Assembly: GCF_000381925.1 (NCBI RefSeq)
Contig: NZ_KB907307.1
Span: 1,488,001 to 1,552,000 of the forward strand
Source of the DNA: Nocardia sp. BMG111209
Lineage (GTDB): Bacteria > Actinomycetota > Actinomycetes > Mycobacteriales > Mycobacteriaceae
Reading direction: 5' to 3'
Length of the DNA: 64,000 nt
The notes beneath the pieces are model-generated. The model was not told the DNA's origin, did no database searches, and worked only from the letters and a program-made list of their open reading frames with translations. The position numbers and the translations under genes were made by a program. This document shows positions 41,731-49,804 of this stretch, one piece after another. The first letter of the stretch is position 1. Each line of letters starts with the position of its first letter.

Positions 41731-43260
41731 ATGTTTTCTTTCGGAGCGGCGAGATGGTGGGCGCTGGGGGCGGTCAGCCTGAACGTGCTGGCGGTGAGTC
41801 TCGACGGCACGGTGTTGTCGGTGGCGCTGCCCACGCTGGCCGGGGCGCTGCACGCGTCGGAATCGGATCTCGAGTGGTTCTCGGCCGGATATCTGCTGGT
41901 GCTGGCGGCCGCGGTGCTGCCCGCCGGGCTGATCGGGGATCGGTTCGGGCGCAAGGTGACCATGCTGGTGTCGCTCGGGTTGTTCGGGATCGGCTCGGCC
42001 TGGTGTGCCTACGCGCCCTCGACCGGATGGTTCCTCGCCGCCCGGTTGCTCATGGGAGTGGCCGGTGCGGGGATCACGGTGATGGCGTTGTCGGCGCTGA
42101 CCGTGTTGTTCGGCGAGGCCGAACGGGGTCGTGCGGTCGGCATCTATCAGGCGGCGAATTTCCTGGCGTTGCCGTTGGGGCCGATCCTGGGCGGCTGGAT
42201 GCTGTCGCATCTCTGGTGGGGCTGGATGTTCCTGCTGAATGTGCCGATCGTGCTGGCGGGCCTGGTGGTCGGGGCGGCGCTGGTGCCGGAATCGAAGGCG
42301 TCCCGGCGGCCGGGCCTGGATCCGGTGGGGGTCGCCGGCTCGGCGGTCGGGCTGGTCGCGCTGACCTATGGGTTGATCGCGGCCGGACAGCGTGGCTGGA
42401 CCGATGCGATCGCCGGATCCGCGGTGGCCGCCGGTGCGGTGGCGCTGGCCGGATTCTTCGCGTGGGAGCGGCATCTCGCCCGCAGCGGCGGGCAGCCGAT
42501 GATCGATCCGGAGCTGTTCCGGTCCCGGGCGTTCACCGCCGGCGCGACGCTGGGCGGGCTGGTCGGGATGGGCATGGTCGGCCTGTTGTTCCTGATGCCG
42601 CAGTACTTCCAGGCCGTGGGCGGGGTCGATGCGCTGGGATCCGGGTTGCGGCTGCTGCCGTTGGTCGGCGGGCTGATCGCGGGGGCGTTGCCCGCGGCGT
42701 GGTGTACCCGTGCGCTCGGCGCGAAGGCGACCGTGGTGCTGGGGTTCGGGCTGTCGGCGGCCGGGTCGGGGCTCGGCGCGACCACCGGCATCGGGACCGG
42801 TACCGGCCTCGTCGCGGCGTGGATGGCGATTATGTGCGCGGGCACCGGACTGGCGTTGAGTGCGCTCACCGCGGTGGCGGTCACCACGCTGACCGCGGAG
42901 CGCAGCGGTATCGGCTCGGCGGTGGTGCAGGCGTTCCAGAAGACCAGTGCCCCACTGGGAACCGCGATCCTGGGCAGTGTGCTCGCCGTCGGCTATCGCG
43001 ATCGGCTCGATCTCGCCGGGCTGCCGCCCGCGGCCGCCGATGCCGCGCGTACCGGCGTGCACGGCGGCCTGGCGGTGTCGCGGCGGACACCCTCACCCGG
43101 ATTCGCGGCGATGGTGCAGGATGCTTTCGTGCACGGACTGGATCTGTCGTTGCTGGTCGCCACCGGGATCGCGGTGGCGGGCGCGGTGGCGGCGCTGCTG
43201 TTCCTGCCCGGCCCGCGTATCACCGAATCCGACCTGCCCCAGGAGTCGCATGCCGTCTGA
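41731..43260 (+). CDS. MFS transporter, DHA2 family
   Basis: A 509-residue, 14-helix exporter. It shows motif D1 (AVSLDGTVLSVALPTL), motif A (PAGLIGDRFGRKVTM), GVAGAGITVMA in TM4 and LPLGPILGGWML in TM5. GGAGG lies 6 bp before the ATG. The last codons overlap the TetR gene (11 bp), so the pump and its likely repressor are translated from one mRNA under the palindrome at 41688. Substrate unknown; the self-repressing operon suggests induction by its own export substrate. Confidence 0.92.
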   Translation: MFSFGAARWWALGAVSLNVLAVSLDGTVLSVALPTLAGALHASESDLEWFSAGYLLVLAAAVLPAGLIGDRFGRKVTMLVSLGLFGIGSAWCAYAPSTGWFLAARLLMGVAGAGITVMALSALTVLFGEAERGRAVGIYQAANFLALPLGPILGGWMLSHLWWGWMFLLNVPIVLAGLVVGAALVPESKASRRPGLDPVGVAGSAVGLVALTYGLIAAGQRGWTDAIAGSAVAAGAVALAGFFAWERHLARSGGQPMIDPELFRSRAFTAGATLGGLVGMGMVGLLFLMPQYFQAVGGVDALGSGLRLLPLVGGLIAGALPAAWCTRALGAKATVVLGFGLSAAGSGLGATTGIGTGTGLVAAWMAIMCAGTGLALSALTAVAVTTLTAERSGIGSAVVQAFQKTSAPLGTAILGSVLAVGYRDRLDLAGLPPAAADAARTGVHGGLAVSRRTPSPGFAAMVQDAFVHGLDLSLLVATGIAVAGAVAALLFLPGPRITESDLPQESHAV

Positions 43261-43846
43261 TCCCGCCAAACCCGGTCTGCGCGAACGCAAGAAGGCGCAG
43301 ACGCGGGCCACGATCCTGGACTGCGCGCTGCGCCTGTTCGGCGAACAGGGCTACGAGGCGACCACGATCGAGCAGATCATCGATGCCGCCGCGGTCTCGG
43401 AGAGCACCTTCTACCGATACTTCCCCACCAAGGAGGACCTCGTCCTCCAGGACGAGTACGACCCGCGGATCATCGCGGCGCTGCGGGCCCAGCCCGCGGA
43501 CCTGCCGCCGATCACCGCGCTGCGCCGGGCGTTCGGCGTGGTCTTCGGTGACCTGTCCGGCGAACAGCGCGCGGAGTTGCGCGAACGGACCGGACTCATC
43601 CTGACCGTGCCGGCCCTGCGCGCCACCATGCTGGACCAATTGCTCGGCACCATGCAGCAATTGGCGGTTCCGCTGGCCGAACGCGCCGGCCGCGATCCGC
43701 ACGATTTCGCGGTGCGCACGGTCGCGGGAGCCATCGTCGGCGCCCTGACCGCGGTGCTCGCCGAACTGGCCGACGATCCGCAGGCCGATATCGCCGTACT
43801 CCTCGACCGGGTCGTGGAACAGCTGGAATCCGGGCTCAGCCTGTGA
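43250..43846 (+). CDS. TetR-family transcriptional regulator of the upstream MFS pump
   Basis: A 198-residue TetR protein: RERKKAQTRATILDCALRLFGEQGYEATTIEQIIDAAAVSESTFYRYFPTKEDLV, a textbook TetR helix-turn-helix with F-Y-R-Y-F-x-x-K-E, then a helical ligand domain. The ATG at 43250 follows AGGAG by 4 bases and overlaps the MFS stop. It is translationally coupled to the pump and presumably binds the palindrome at 41688. The 3' end overlaps the convergent NlpC/P60-like gene by 11 bp. Confidence 0.93.
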   Translation: MPSDPAKPGLRERKKAQTRATILDCALRLFGEQGYEATTIEQIIDAAAVSESTFYRYFPTKEDLVLQDEYDPRIIAALRAQPADLPPITALRRAFGVVFGDLSGEQRAELRERTGLILTVPALRATMLDQLLGTMQQLAVPLAERAGRDPHDFAVRTVAGAIVGALTAVLAELADDPQADIAVLLDRVVEQLESGLSL

Positions 43847-44498
43847 CGTCGGGGATGTCGACGACGATCTCGCCGCCGAGCCGGTAACCGCCGATCAGGC
43901 GCAGATTGTCACCGCTCCAGAACTTGCCCGGGTCGTACCAGTTGGGGCGCTTCTCCGGCAGTAGGCCCATCGCCTGATAGGTCATGGCGACGATCTCGGC
44001 GCAGTAGGCGTTCTCCAGGCCCGCGGCCTCGGTGTCGTCCCGGCGCGATCGCCGGGGCAGCGGGACCCGGCCGAGGAACCACCGGCCGGCGAGGGCGCTG
44101 GTCGACGGGAACGGCATTCCGTCCAGCCGGGCCACCACGCGCAGCGCCGCATCCTCCATCTCGCGGGTGACCGGGCGATCGAGCTGGCGCATCCACGCCT
44201 GCTGCCCGTATTCGTGCGTCCAGCGCAGCACCGCGGCCCGCAGATCGTGCAGCTGGGCGCCGCGGTGATTGGTGCCGGACCAGGCGTCGGGCAGGGCGCG
44301 GCCCAGTTCGGCGTGCCAGATCAGCGGCGGCAGATCGTCGGGGGCCACCACCATGCCGACATGGTTCACGGGGCTGTTGGTGAGGCCGCGAATCGCACGG
44401 TCGGCGGGCGTGTGCCCGCGGAACAACCAGAGATCTCCGGTCCGGGCCAGTTCTGCCGCTTCATCCAGGTCGATGCTCGTGGGCGCTTCGCGTGGCAC
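43836..44498 (-). CDS. permuted NlpC/P60-like (YiiX-type) protein
   Basis: A 220-residue protein with the permuted papain-like layout: GDLWLFRG, then the catalytic-type His46 in VNHVGMVV, and later Cys166 in LENAYCAEIVAMTYQAMG. Members of this group (YiiX, LRAT-like) hydrolyse amide or acyl bonds; the substrate here is unknown. There is no signal peptide, so it is cytosolic. The GTG at 44498 is chosen; the frame is open further upstream but would run through the divergent gene at 44517. It overlaps the convergent TetR gene by 11 bp. Confidence 0.75.
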   Translation of the reverse strand: MPREAPTSIDLDEAAELARTGDLWLFRGHTPADRAIRGLTNSPVNHVGMVVAPDDLPPLIWHAELGRALPDAWSGTNHRGAQLHDLRAAVLRWTHEYGQQAWMRQLDRPVTREMEDAALRVVARLDGMPFPSTSALAGRWFLGRVPLPRRSRRDDTEAAGLENAYCAEIVAMTYQAMGLLPEKRPNWYDPGKFWSGDNLRLIGGYRLGGEIVVDIPDVTG

Positions 44499-44516
44499 GG
44501 CGACTAGCCTAGACGC

Positions 44517-44792
44517 ATGCGCTGGTGGAAAGTATTGGGTCTCGCGGGAGCGGCCGGGGTCGCGGCGACCGGTGTGGTCATCGTGCAGGCCGAACGCAAA
44601 CGTCGCGCATACACCCCGGATCAGGTGCGGGAGCAGCTGCACGCGCGGATGGCCGAGCAGGCGGCGCAGCCGCCGTCGGTCCCCGCGCTCGAACCCGCCA
44701 CCGCGCCCCGATCACCGATCGCGCTGGGAATCCTCGTGATTCGGGAACGCGCCCGGCAGGTGAAGCGATCGCTGGCCGCCCGCCGCCGGTAG
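44517..44792 (+). CDS. small single-span membrane protein
   Basis: A 91-residue protein: a basic N terminus (MRWWK), one hydrophobic helix (VLGLAGAAGVAATGVVIVQA), then a basic, Pro/Ala/Gln-rich cytosolic tail ending in arginines (RERARQVKRSLAARRR). The layout is that of small DUF6167-like or anchor proteins; I cannot assign it. The ATG at 44517 lies 18 bp from the divergent NlpC/P60-like start, so the two share a very short promoter region. No cleavage site is seen, so the helix is probably retained as an anchor. Confidence 0.7.
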   Translation: MRWWKVLGLAGAAGVAATGVVIVQAERKRRAYTPDQVREQLHARMAEQAAQPPSVPALEPATAPRSPIALGILVIRERARQVKRSLAARRR

Positions 44793-44844
44793 GCGCCCGC
44801 CGAATCCCCGTGCGGCATCGGCACATTCGTCGGTGTGCGGACCG

Positions 44845-45477
44845 TCAGTCCCGTACGGTGGCGTCGTTCAGCACGGTCCGCAGTCCGGCGGTGAAGCGGC
44901 GGTCCCGGTCGCCGGTCATGATCGCGATGATGTCGCCGGATTCGTCCACGCGCGGTGCGCCGTTCGCCAGCAGGGTCCGCACCAGCGGCTGCCATTCGCC
45001 GGCGCTCTCCAGTTCCAGGTAGGCCTGTTCCTCGATGACGAAACCGACTGTGTAGGAACGCAGTACCGAGGCCAGATCGCCGGCTTCGAACGGCGGCCGG
45101 GTGACCGCGGCGAGCAGCGTCCGCAGCACCGCCGACAGCTGCGACGCCGCGCCGAAGGGCGAATACGATCCCGCGACGATCCGGCCGCCGTCGCGGAAGC
45201 CCAGCAGCGCCGCCCGCATCCGCTCGCAGCAGGTGATCACCAGGTCCACACTCGGCTGCGCGGTATCGATATCGGTGAGGTCGACGGTGCGGTAGATCGC
45301 GTCGGACATGGCCCGCTGCAAGTCCTTCCGGTCCCGCAGATGTTTGTACAGCGCGCCCGGCGTCACCTCCGCCGCGGCCGCCAGCCGGCGCATGGTGAGG
45401 GCGTCCAGTCCGTGTTCCGCGACGTGCTCGTGGGCGATCTCCACCAGCCGGTCGCGGGTCAATCCGCGTTTGACCAT
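44845..45477 (-). CDS. TetR-family regulator, second gene of an MFS operon
   Basis: A 210-residue TetR protein: VKRGLTRDRLVEIAHEHVAEHGLDALTMRRLAAAAEVTPGALYKHLRDRKDLQRAM, followed by a C-terminal domain like that of class TetR_C_1 (tetracycline-repressor-type). The ATG is at 45477. It lies 11 bp after the MFS gene on the same strand, so the two are co-transcribed. It is likely to repress the MFS promoter between 46682 and 46754. Confidence 0.9.
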   Translation of the reverse strand: MVKRGLTRDRLVEIAHEHVAEHGLDALTMRRLAAAAEVTPGALYKHLRDRKDLQRAMSDAIYRTVDLTDIDTAQPSVDLVITCCERMRAALLGFRDGGRIVAGSYSPFGAASQLSAVLRTLLAAVTRPPFEAGDLASVLRSYTVGFVIEEQAYLELESAGEWQPLVRTLLANGAPRVDESGDIIAIMTGDRDRRFTAGLRTVLNDATVRD

Positions 45478-45488
45478 CGGCGTCGAGC

Positions 45489-46682
45489 CTAGCGGCGTGC
45501 GCGTCCGGTCAGGACGAGCCAGCCCGTGGCGAGCGCGGCGACGGCGAGCAGGACGAGCAGCAGCGTCGGCGGCGCCAGACGCAGGCGCTCGTGGGCGACC
45601 GCGAGCAGGAACGGGACGGCGAAGCCGAGATAGGTGAACGTCTGGTACACGGCGGTCGCGGTGCCGAGCGAGCGCGGATCGGCGGCCTGCTGGATGTCGG
45701 CGAGCCCGCAGAACTGCGTGACGCCGTAGGCGAATCCGAGGACCAGCGAGGTCACCAGCACCGCCGCCGGCGACAGGGCCCACGCCGCCGCGGCCGCACC
45801 CGCGATCCCGATCAGCACCGGGACCATCGCCACCGGCAGGATCCGGTCGGAACGCAGGCGCCGCAACGCATTACCCAGCGGCACGGCCGCGATCCCGGCC
45901 ACCGCCCCGGCGCCGGTCGTGATCGCGGTGAACAGCAGCGGCCGGTCCACGTGCGTCGCGACCAGGGTCGGCAGATAGGCCAGCGCGATCGACGCGGAGC
46001 CGAACACCCAGGGCGCGAACGGCAGCAGGACGACCAGGAAGTGCCGGGTGAGTCGTTGTGGCGCAGCCGCTTCCGCGACCGGCGCCGGGGCGGCCCGCAA
46101 TTGCTCGGGGGTGCGCCACGCGGCGGGTACCGCGGCCGCCACCAGCACCAGATGCGGTAGGTAGGCGGTCACCGTCGGCGCCGGAAACCATTGCGCCACC
46201 ACACCGGCCACGAACGGGCCGGCCGCGAAACCGGCGGTCATGGCGATCGTCGACCGCCGCGGACCGGCGGCGGCCACCCCCGCCGCGGCCGACAGTTCCC
46301 GCACCCACGCGGCGCCGGTCCCGAAGGCCGCGCCGCTGGCGACACCGGCCAGGAACCGCCCGGCGAACAACCAGCCGACATCCCCGGCCATCAGCAGGCA
46401 CGAGGCCAGCAACGACAGCGCGAGCGCGGGCAGCATCACCGGGCGGCGGCCGAACCGATCCGACAACCGGCCCCCGGCGACCAGCGCGGGCACCAGGCCC
46501 AGTGCGTAGAGCCCGAACATCGCGTCGACCGTCGCCGTGGACAGTCCCAGTCGTTGTTGATACAGCACGATCAACGGGGAGAACTGGTTCGCGCCCCAGC
46601 CGACCGCCGCCAGCGCCACCCCGGCGCCGAGCCAGTCCCGCCGGGACACCATCGGCGACTTCTCTTCTCGTGTCGTGATCAT
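45489..46682 (-). CDS. MFS transporter (12-helix type)
   Basis: A 397-residue, 12-helix MFS protein, shorter than the DHA2 pumps in this window and closer to the AraJ/YajR-like drug exporters. It shows LAAVGWGANQFSPLIVLYQ in TM1, motif A (GGRLSDRFGRRPVM), GVASGAAFGTGAAWVREL in TM4 and TAGFAAGPFVAGVVA in TM5. The start is ATG 46682, or ATG 46652 ten codons later. It is the first gene of an operon with a TetR, divergent from a GlxA-type AraC regulator (71 bp). Confidence 0.9.
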   Translation of the reverse strand: MITTREEKSPMVSRRDWLGAGVALAAVGWGANQFSPLIVLYQQRLGLSTATVDAMFGLYALGLVPALVAGGRLSDRFGRRPVMLPALALSLLASCLLMAGDVGWLFAGRFLAGVASGAAFGTGAAWVRELSAAAGVAAAGPRRSTIAMTAGFAAGPFVAGVVAQWFPAPTVTAYLPHLVLVAAAVPAAWRTPEQLRAAPAPVAEAAAPQRLTRHFLVVLLPFAPWVFGSASIALAYLPTLVATHVDRPLLFTAITTGAGAVAGIAAVPLGNALRRLRSDRILPVAMVPVLIGIAGAAAAAWALSPAAVLVTSLVLGFAYGVTQFCGLADIQQAADPRSLGTATAVYQTFTYLGFAVPFLLAVAHERLRLAPPTLLLVLLAVAALATGWLVLTGRARR

Positions 46683-46753
46683 GTGATCAACCCTGCGCCG
46701 CGGCCGAATCCGGCGACAGAGTCCGATCCGACAACAGGCGTACAGTTTCGGAC

Positions 46754-47707
46754 ATGAGCGTTGTCGCCGTCGCCCTGTCCGAAGGTGTGCCGATGTACGA
46801 ACTGGCCGTGCCGTGCACCGTTTTCGGCACCGACCGTACCGACATGACCGGCACCGACTGGTACGAGTTCCGGGTGTGCGGCCCGGCCGATACCCGGGTC
46901 GACCGCTGGTTCCGCTTCACCGCCGACTACGACTACGCCGAACTGGCCCGCGCCGACACGGTGATCGTCCCGGCGTGCCACGACGGCGCGCTGCGGCCGC
47001 CGCGCGATCTGGTGGACGCGGTCCGGACCGCGTACGAGCGTGGGGCACGGGTGATGTCGATCTGCACCGGCGCCTTCGTGCTCGCCGAGGCCGGATTGCT
47101 GGACGGCCGCCGGGCCACCACCCACTGGCAGTCCGCAGGGCTGCTGGCCCGGCGCTATCCCGCGATCACCGTCGACCCCGAGGTCCTCTATGTCGACGAG
47201 GGCCGGGTGCTGACGTCGGCGGGCAAGGCCGCGGGCATGGACCTGTGCCTGCACGTGGTCCGGCGGGACTACGGCGCCGCGGTGGTCAACGAACTCGCCC
47301 GGCGGCTGGTCACCCCGCCGCACCGGGAGGGCGGCCAGGCCCAGTACATCACCACCCGCGTCCCGAAGTCGGTGCGGGACAACCTGACTCCTGTATTGGA
47401 TTGGGCCCTGGCACATCTCGGCGAGCCGATCACCGTGGACGACATGGCCGCCCGTGCTCACCTGACGCCGCGGTCGCTGCACCGGCACTTCCAGGAGCGG
47501 GTCGGCACCAATCCCTCGACCTGGCTGCAACAACAGCGGCTGCGCCGGGCCCAGGAACTGCTGGAGCACACCGACCACAGCATCGATCTGGTCGCCGAGC
47601 GCTCCGGCTTCGCGACCGCCGCCACGCTGCGGCGGCACTTCCGCCGGATGCTCGGCACCAGCCCGGACAGCTACCGCCGCACCTTCACCGGCCGGCTGGC
47701 CGGCTGA
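46754..47707 (+). CDS. GlxA-type AraC regulator with DJ-1/PfpI domain
   Basis: A 317-residue two-domain regulator. Residues 1-~170 are a DJ-1/PfpI class I glutamine-amidotransferase-like fold with Cys104 in the nucleophile elbow MSICTGAFVLAEAGLL, and the family phrase RATTHW after it. Residues ~205-315 are an AraC HTH pair (ITVDDMAARAHLTPRSLHRHFQERVGTNPSTWL, then HSIDLVAERSGFATAATLRRHFRRMLGTSP). Many relatives respond to metabolites or aldehydes. It is divergent from the 12-helix MFS pump and may activate it. ATG at 46754. Confidence 0.93.
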   Translation: MSVVAVALSEGVPMYELAVPCTVFGTDRTDMTGTDWYEFRVCGPADTRVDRWFRFTADYDYAELARADTVIVPACHDGALRPPRDLVDAVRTAYERGARVMSICTGAFVLAEAGLLDGRRATTHWQSAGLLARRYPAITVDPEVLYVDEGRVLTSAGKAAGMDLCLHVVRRDYGAAVVNELARRLVTPPHREGGQAQYITTRVPKSVRDNLTPVLDWALAHLGEPITVDDMAARAHLTPRSLHRHFQERVGTNPSTWLQQQRLRRAQELLEHTDHSIDLVAERSGFATAATLRRHFRRMLGTSPDSYRRTFTGRLAG

Positions 47708-47752
47708 ACCGGGCCGTCACGACCGGTGGGCGTGGCACTATGGCCTCCAAGA

Positions 47753-47789
47753 TGGAACGTGTTCTAGGCTAAGAATGAAACGTGTTCTA
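47753..47789. promoter_or_regulatory. two KstR-type operator boxes
   Basis: TGGAACGTGTTCTA (47753-47766) and TGAAACGTGTTCTA (47776-47789) both fit the KstR consensus TnnAACnnGTTnnA at every fixed position. Their centres are 23 bp apart, two helical turns, and the second ends 20 bp before the nitronate monooxygenase start. KstR represses cholesterol and sterol catabolism genes in mycobacteria and rhodococci. Confidence 0.72.
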
Positions 47790-47809
47790 GTAGAGGAGTC
47801 CACTACGCC

Positions 47810-48931
47810 ATGCGTACCGAGATCTGTGAACGGCTGGGCATCGACGTCCCCATTTTCGCCTTCACCCACTGCCGCGACGTCGCCGCCGCGGTGAGCAACG
47901 CCGGCGGGCTCGGTGTGCTGGGTGCGGTCGGATTCACCGCCGAACAGCTCGAGATCGAGCTGGCCTGGCTGGACGAGCACGTGCACGGCGTGTACGGCGT
48001 GGATCTGGTGATCCCGTCCAAATACGAGGGCAAGGGTATCGAGGGACTCAGCCCGGCCGAGCTGGAAGCCAAACTCGCCGAACTGGTTCCGCAGGGCCAT
48101 CGCGATTTCGCGGAGAAGATCCTGGCCGACCACGGCGTCCCGCGCCTGCCCGAGGACGAGCACCACAACCAGCTGCTGGGCTGGACCGCCACCACCGCCG
48201 GTCCGCAGGTGGAGGTCATCCTGCGGCATCCGAAGGCGAAGCTGGTCGCCAACGCGCTGGGTACCCCACCGGACGACGTGATCAAGCAGGTGCAGGACTC
48301 CGGCCGGCTGATCGGCGCGCTGTGCGGTTCGGTCAAGCACGCGCTCAACCATCAGCGCGCGGGCCTGGATTTCGTGGTCTGCCAGGGCACCGAGGGCGGC
48401 GGGCACTGCGGTGAGGTCTCCTCGCTGGTGCTGTGGCCGCAGGTGATCGACGCCGTCGGCGACCTGCCGGTGCTGGCCGCGGGCGGGATCGGCGACGGCC
48501 GCCAGGTCGCCGCCGCGATGGCGATGGGCGCCGCGGGCGCGTGGACCGGCTCGCTGTGGCTGACCGTCGAGGAATCGAATGTGCCGCCCGCGCAGATGCA
48601 GACCTATATCGAGGCCACCAGCCACGACACCGTCCGGTCGCGGGCGTGGACCGGCAAACCGGCCCGCATGCTGCGCAACGAGTGGACCGAGGCCTGGGAG
48701 CGGGCCGACACCCCGAATCCGCTGCCGATGCCGCTGCAGATGATGGTCGCCCTCGACGGCGTCAAGCGCGGTCATCGGTATCCGGAGGCCGCCAAGGACG
48801 TGAACTTCAACCCGGTCGGCCAGGTGGTCGGGCAGCTGAACAAGGTGGAACGCACCGCCGACGTGATGCAGCGCCTCATCGAGGAGTACCTGACGGCCTG
48901 CGAGCGGCTGAACAAGCTCAACAACGCCTGA
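47810..48931 (+). CDS. nitronate monooxygenase-family FMN enzyme
   Basis: A 373-residue 2-nitropropane-dioxygenase/NMO-like TIM barrel. Visible: SNAGGLGVLGAVGF near the N terminus, the FMN-phosphate region LPVLAAGGIGDGRQVAAAMAMGAAGAWTGS, and CQGTEGGGHCGE with the conserved His. It oxidises nitronates or acts on unsaturated acyl-CoA/keto compounds; some relatives (such as mycobacterial IpdC) serve sterol-ring degradation. Two KstR-type boxes directly upstream point to a steroid link, but that is inference. ATG at 47810 with a preceding GAGGAG. A large hairpin follows its stop. Confidence 0.9.
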   Translation: MRTEICERLGIDVPIFAFTHCRDVAAAVSNAGGLGVLGAVGFTAEQLEIELAWLDEHVHGVYGVDLVIPSKYEGKGIEGLSPAELEAKLAELVPQGHRDFAEKILADHGVPRLPEDEHHNQLLGWTATTAGPQVEVILRHPKAKLVANALGTPPDDVIKQVQDSGRLIGALCGSVKHALNHQRAGLDFVVCQGTEGGGHCGEVSSLVLWPQVIDAVGDLPVLAAGGIGDGRQVAAAMAMGAAGAWTGSLWLTVEESNVPPAQMQTYIEATSHDTVRSRAWTGKPARMLRNEWTEAWERADTPNPLPMPLQMMVALDGVKRGHRYPEAAKDVNFNPVGQVVGQLNKVERTADVMQRLIEEYLTACERLNKLNNA

Positions 48932-48939
48932 GCCCCGTT

Positions 48940-49010
48940 GCGCCCCTCGTCGTGCCGGGCCCGGCACGGCCGGAACCCTTACCGGGCCCGGTCGGGACGA
49001 CGAGGGGCGC
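48940..49010. terminator. large nested hairpin, bidirectional terminator
   Basis: Perfect 14-bp arms (left arm GCGCCCCTCGTCGT) enclose two copies of the self-complementary decamer CCGGGCCCGG, which can pair with each other or fold separately. It fills the gap between the convergent nitronate monooxygenase and carboxymuconolactone-decarboxylase-like genes. No U-tract, as is usual for high-GC actinobacteria. Confidence 0.72.
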
Positions 49011-49015
49011 TCCGG

Positions 49016-49717
49016 TCACCGCGCGCGTGCGGCCAGGACCTCCTTGACCACCGGCAGCGCCGCGAACACATTCGGCCAGCCCACGTAGAACGCCAGATGG
49101 GTGAGCGTCTCGGCGGCCTCGGTCCCGGTCAGCCCGGCGTCCAGGGCGCGTTCCAGGTGGAAGGCGATCTGCTCGACGTGCCCGGTCGCGACCAGCGCGG
49201 CCACGGTGACCAGGCTGCGATCGCGCGGCGCGAGCCCCGGCCGCAACCACAGATCCCCGAACACCAGCTGGGTGGTGTACTGCACGACGCCCGGCGCGGT
49301 CGCGCCGAAATTCCGTTCCACCTCCGCGGCCCGGCGCGCCTCCGCGCCCGCGTCCTGGGGTAGCAGCTCCTCGTCGACCGGCGGCAACTGCTCGCGGCCG
49401 ATACCCCGGTGGTCGAACACCTTCTTGATGGTCGGCACCGAGGCGAGCGCATCGGCCCAGCCGGCGTAGAAGGCCAGGTGGGTGACCGTTTCGGACAGCT
49501 CGGCCGGGGTGATGCCGTTGTCGAGGGCCCAGTAGATGTGATACGAGAGGTCGGCGAGGTGATTGCGCGCGATGAGCGCCGACACCGTGATCAGGCTGCG
49601 GTCGCGGGGCGAGAGCTCCGGGCGTTTCCACACCTCGCCCAGCAGCACCGATTGGGAGTACCTGTCCAGGACGGGTGCGACCGCGCGCACCTCCGCAGTG
49701 GGTAACCAGTCGACCAT
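49016..49717 (-). CDS. tandem carboxymuconolactone-decarboxylase-like protein
   Basis: A 233-residue protein made of two CMD domains in tandem: RSLITVSALIARNHLADLSYHIYWALDNGITPAELSETVTHLAFYAGW in the first and RSLVTVAALVATGHVEQIAFHLERALDAGLTGTEAAETLTHLAFYVGW in the second. The AhpD-type C-x-x-C is absent, so peroxide reduction is unlikely. Gamma-carboxymuconolactone decarboxylase itself is a single ~120-residue domain. The ATG at 49717 begins just before the first helix. It is convergent with the NMO gene. Role: decarboxylase or isomerase-like, substrate unknown. Confidence 0.88.
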   Translation of the reverse strand: MVDWLPTAEVRAVAPVLDRYSQSVLLGEVWKRPELSPRDRSLITVSALIARNHLADLSYHIYWALDNGITPAELSETVTHLAFYAGWADALASVPTIKKVFDHRGIGREQLPPVDEELLPQDAGAEARRAAEVERNFGATAPGVVQYTTQLVFGDLWLRPGLAPRDRSLVTVAALVATGHVEQIAFHLERALDAGLTGTEAAETLTHLAFYVGWPNVFAALPVVKEVLAARAR

Positions 49718-49804
49718 GTCCGTCCCCTGTCCGTTTGTCGGTCGGCACTGACGCAATCTCACGGCAGAACAGCAGCTATCGGGTCACACTCCGAGGCTCT
49801 CATC

